Shown here in pieces: positions 62,495 to 64,000 of a stretch of 64,000 bases of DNA. Below the pieces are notes generated by a model. That model was not told the origin of the DNA and did no database searches. It saw only the letters and a list, made by a program, of their open reading frames with translations. The first letter of the stretch is position 1. Each line of letters begins with the position of its first letter. The translations under genes were made by a program, and so were the position numbers. The DNA is from Eopsaltria australis (taxonomy: Eukaryota > Chordata > Aves > Passeriformes > Petroicidae). The DNA lies in contig JAVTVJ010000033.1 in assembly GCA_034509425.1 (NCBI GenBank), positions 558,001 through 622,000 of the forward strand, written 5' to 3'.

Positions 62495-62700
62495 AATGTC
62501 TGAACATCAGGAAAGGCCTTTCTCACTGTGAGGGTGTCTGAAAACAGCTGTTTGTGGAGTTTCCTTCCTTGCAGTTATTGAAAAGCCATCTGAATTTGGT
62601 GCTAGGCACACAGCTCTAGGTGGCTTTTCTTAAGTAGAAAGTTAAACCAGGTGACCCTCCAGAAGTTCCTGCAAGCCTCAATAGTTTTGTGTTTCTATGG
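62495..62700 (+). mobile_element. CR1 LINE 3' end
   Basis: This is a 5'-truncated CR1 tail. Words in order are CTGAACATCAGGAAAGGCCT, CACTGTGAGGGTGTCTG, GTGGAGTTTCCTTCCTTGCA, TTGAAAAGCCATCTGAATTT, CTCTAGGTGGCTTTTCTT, AACCAGGTGACCCTCCAGAA and CAAGCCTCAATAGTTTTGTG. They end at TTTCTATGG, a worn version of the CR1 terminal octamer. Confidence 0.85.
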
Positions 62701-62764
62701 TCTTAGTCGCAAAACCAGGGCAGAAAGAACTTTTATAATTTTTTATGTGTTAAAAAGTGTAAAT

Positions 62765-62891
62765 GGGTGTTGCTTTTGGGGTACCGGGGGTGACCCAGTG
62801 TTTTGCAGCCTTCCTGGAGGAAGCGTCCCATCAGAGAATGGCTTCTCCAAGGGCCTTGGCAACCCTCTAAGTGAGGGGCGATTTCAGCAAG
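62765..62891. other. GC-richer block beside the LTR, possibly ERV leader
   Basis: This stretch (for example GGGGTACCGGGGGTGACCCA near 62778) is far richer in G and C than the region around it. It abuts the 3' end of the minus-strand LTR at 62892-63180, where a retroviral leader would lie. I cannot recognise a tRNA primer-binding site at the boundary, so it stays unassigned. Confidence 0.35.
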
Positions 62892-63180
62892 TGTAGCAGC
62901 TTCTGTGCTACAAGTGATATCAGCTCTTGTCATTCAGCTCCTTTTGAAATCACCCGAGGCAGACCCGGGGACAGAGAGAGGAGGGATCCGTATGGCAGTT
63001 CCACAAGGTAGTTTTATTGTCCAGAAGCTCCCATGAACAGAAGCCAGAGACACCCCCTCCCTGACTGAGGCTGGGACAGAAGTCTTTTTATGGGGAAGGC
63101 AGGGGGTGGGGTAGGAACCACTTAGCCAATTGGGTACAAGGTATTACCATAGGGGAGCAAGGCGTGCTGGGGGTGCTTCA
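62892..63180 (-). mobile_element. Compact ERV LTR (ERVK-like), 289 bp
   Basis: Read on minus, it starts TGAAGCACCC and ends in GCTACA, so the plus strand runs TGTAGC...GCTTCA with imperfect inverted termini. A TATA-like CCATAAAAAG lies near 63087 on minus. An AATAAA poly(A) signal in GGACAATAAAACTACC lies near 63015, and GTCCCCGGGTCTGCC, typical of retroviral R/U5, follows near 62965. The length and signal spacing fit a beta- or alpha-retrovirus-like avian LTR. No matching 6-bp duplication is seen on the two sides, so it may be one end of a longer, broken provirus or a solo LTR with altered flanks. The better-preserved signals suggest it is younger than the other LTRs here. Confidence 0.72.
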
Positions 63181-64000
63181 CTGGTCACCATGACCAAGAA
63201 GTAGGTTTCTTATCTCTGAGTAGTTTTGCTCTCAGGCTTATCTCCAAGGGAGTGCAGAGGGGTCTTGAGCGAAGAGCTCACAGCCCTCCACAAATGGGGA
63301 CATTTGAACTTGACACATTTCTTAAATGAGCTAGCAATCACAATATCAAATATTGTTGAGGGATTCCCGAACATAAAATATGGTAAGTGCTCTCTGTTTA
63401 TTGACAGTATGACTCACCTCTCAATATCATTAACCCTTTTTGTCTGAATTCTGGTCATGCTGAGTCCTAAGTATTAGCTTCAGTAGTAGAAGTATGTTAA
63501 CTCATAACTTTGCTTATAGTTAAGCAGTCTCTCAACTAAGTGTTAATTAGCTTTCTCAGGACCTTCAGCAATTGCTGAATTGTGTCATGTTAAAACCATG
63601 AAGAGAATGGAATGAGACTTTTAGTGTCTTGGAAAGTGGTGCAACTTCTTTATATATGTCTCACCTCACTGAAAAAAATATTTATTGAGATTTTTAAAAA
63701 ATCATGGAGTTTTTTATTATGTTCTTTTTTTAAAGAAATAAAATTTGTATTTATAGTTACTGCTAAGTTAGTATACCTCTAATGACTCTAATGGTCAGAT
63801 CTCAATATTTATTTTAAGTCTTTTTTATCTGTGTACTTGCCTTTGTAAAATGGAGGGTGCCTGCTGGATCATAAAGCAAAACAAATTTCTACCGTTTCCT
63901 CATATAAGGTTCTTCCATTCCTCTGTGTTCTCAGAAAGGATGAGAAAGGTGAGTAAAAGAATTCCGACAAATAGTTAAATCTACCACTGAAAAAAAAGTT
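63181..64000. other. AT-rich non-coding sequence, no gene seen
   Basis: The first 130 bases are slightly GC-richer and could be ERV-associated. The rest is AT-rich without recognisable features. The 73-codon frame at 63226-63447 has no motif. Confidence 0.5.

Overview
This window reads as AT-rich, non-coding DNA from a bird, either gene desert or the inside of a very large intron. The organism call rests on repeats. There are many CR1 LINE fragments, some ending in the avian 3' end (tandem copies of an octamer like ATTCTGTG), and several LTRs that I recognise from memory as avian endogenous-retrovirus families. A neoavian bird, possibly a songbird, fits best. No databases were searched, so family names stay generic. 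I see no convincing exon, tRNA, rRNA, CRISPR array, operon or prokaryotic feature. All open frames are short (167 codons at most). The longer ones lie in repeats or look like chance.

Layout. 1-5,500: a degraded ERV LTR on the minus strand (545-1176) with a likely 5-bp target duplication, then unique AT-rich sequence with A-rich simple repeats. 5,500-15,690: mostly unique, with traces of an ancient amniote repeat and a G-rich quadruplex-type motif. 15,688-16,800: a second LTR of the same family, split by a nested CR1 3' end and followed by a 56-nt pure poly(A) run. 18.4-25.9 kb: two very old CR1 fragments, an LTR of a second family, an (AC)n microsatellite and a CR1 tail. 29.1-30.1 kb: a one-kilobase CR1 3' half with a ruined reverse-transcriptase (RT) motif. 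32.2-33.0 kb: a GC-richer LTR-like block carrying a (GATA)n tract. 33-44 kb: nothing recognisable beyond simple repeats. 44.3-57.6 kb: the densest CR1 cluster, including two internally deleted copies, a long minus-strand RT fragment, and an element whose two parts face opposite ways. 59.9-60.7 kb: a second copy of the second LTR family. 62.5-63.2 kb: a CR1 tail and a compact LTR with TATA-like and poly(A) signals.

The window therefore has no cooperating genes. It records layered retrotransposon insertion: very old CR1, then LTRs and younger CR1, followed by deletion, inversion and microsatellite growth inside them. I did not find a previously undescribed biological system. The most useful leads are structural: the CR1 inversion at 56.5-57.6 kb, the EN-to-RT deletion at 50.5-51.3 kb, the LTR split by CR1 at 15.7-16.6 kb, and the long poly(A) at 16,746.
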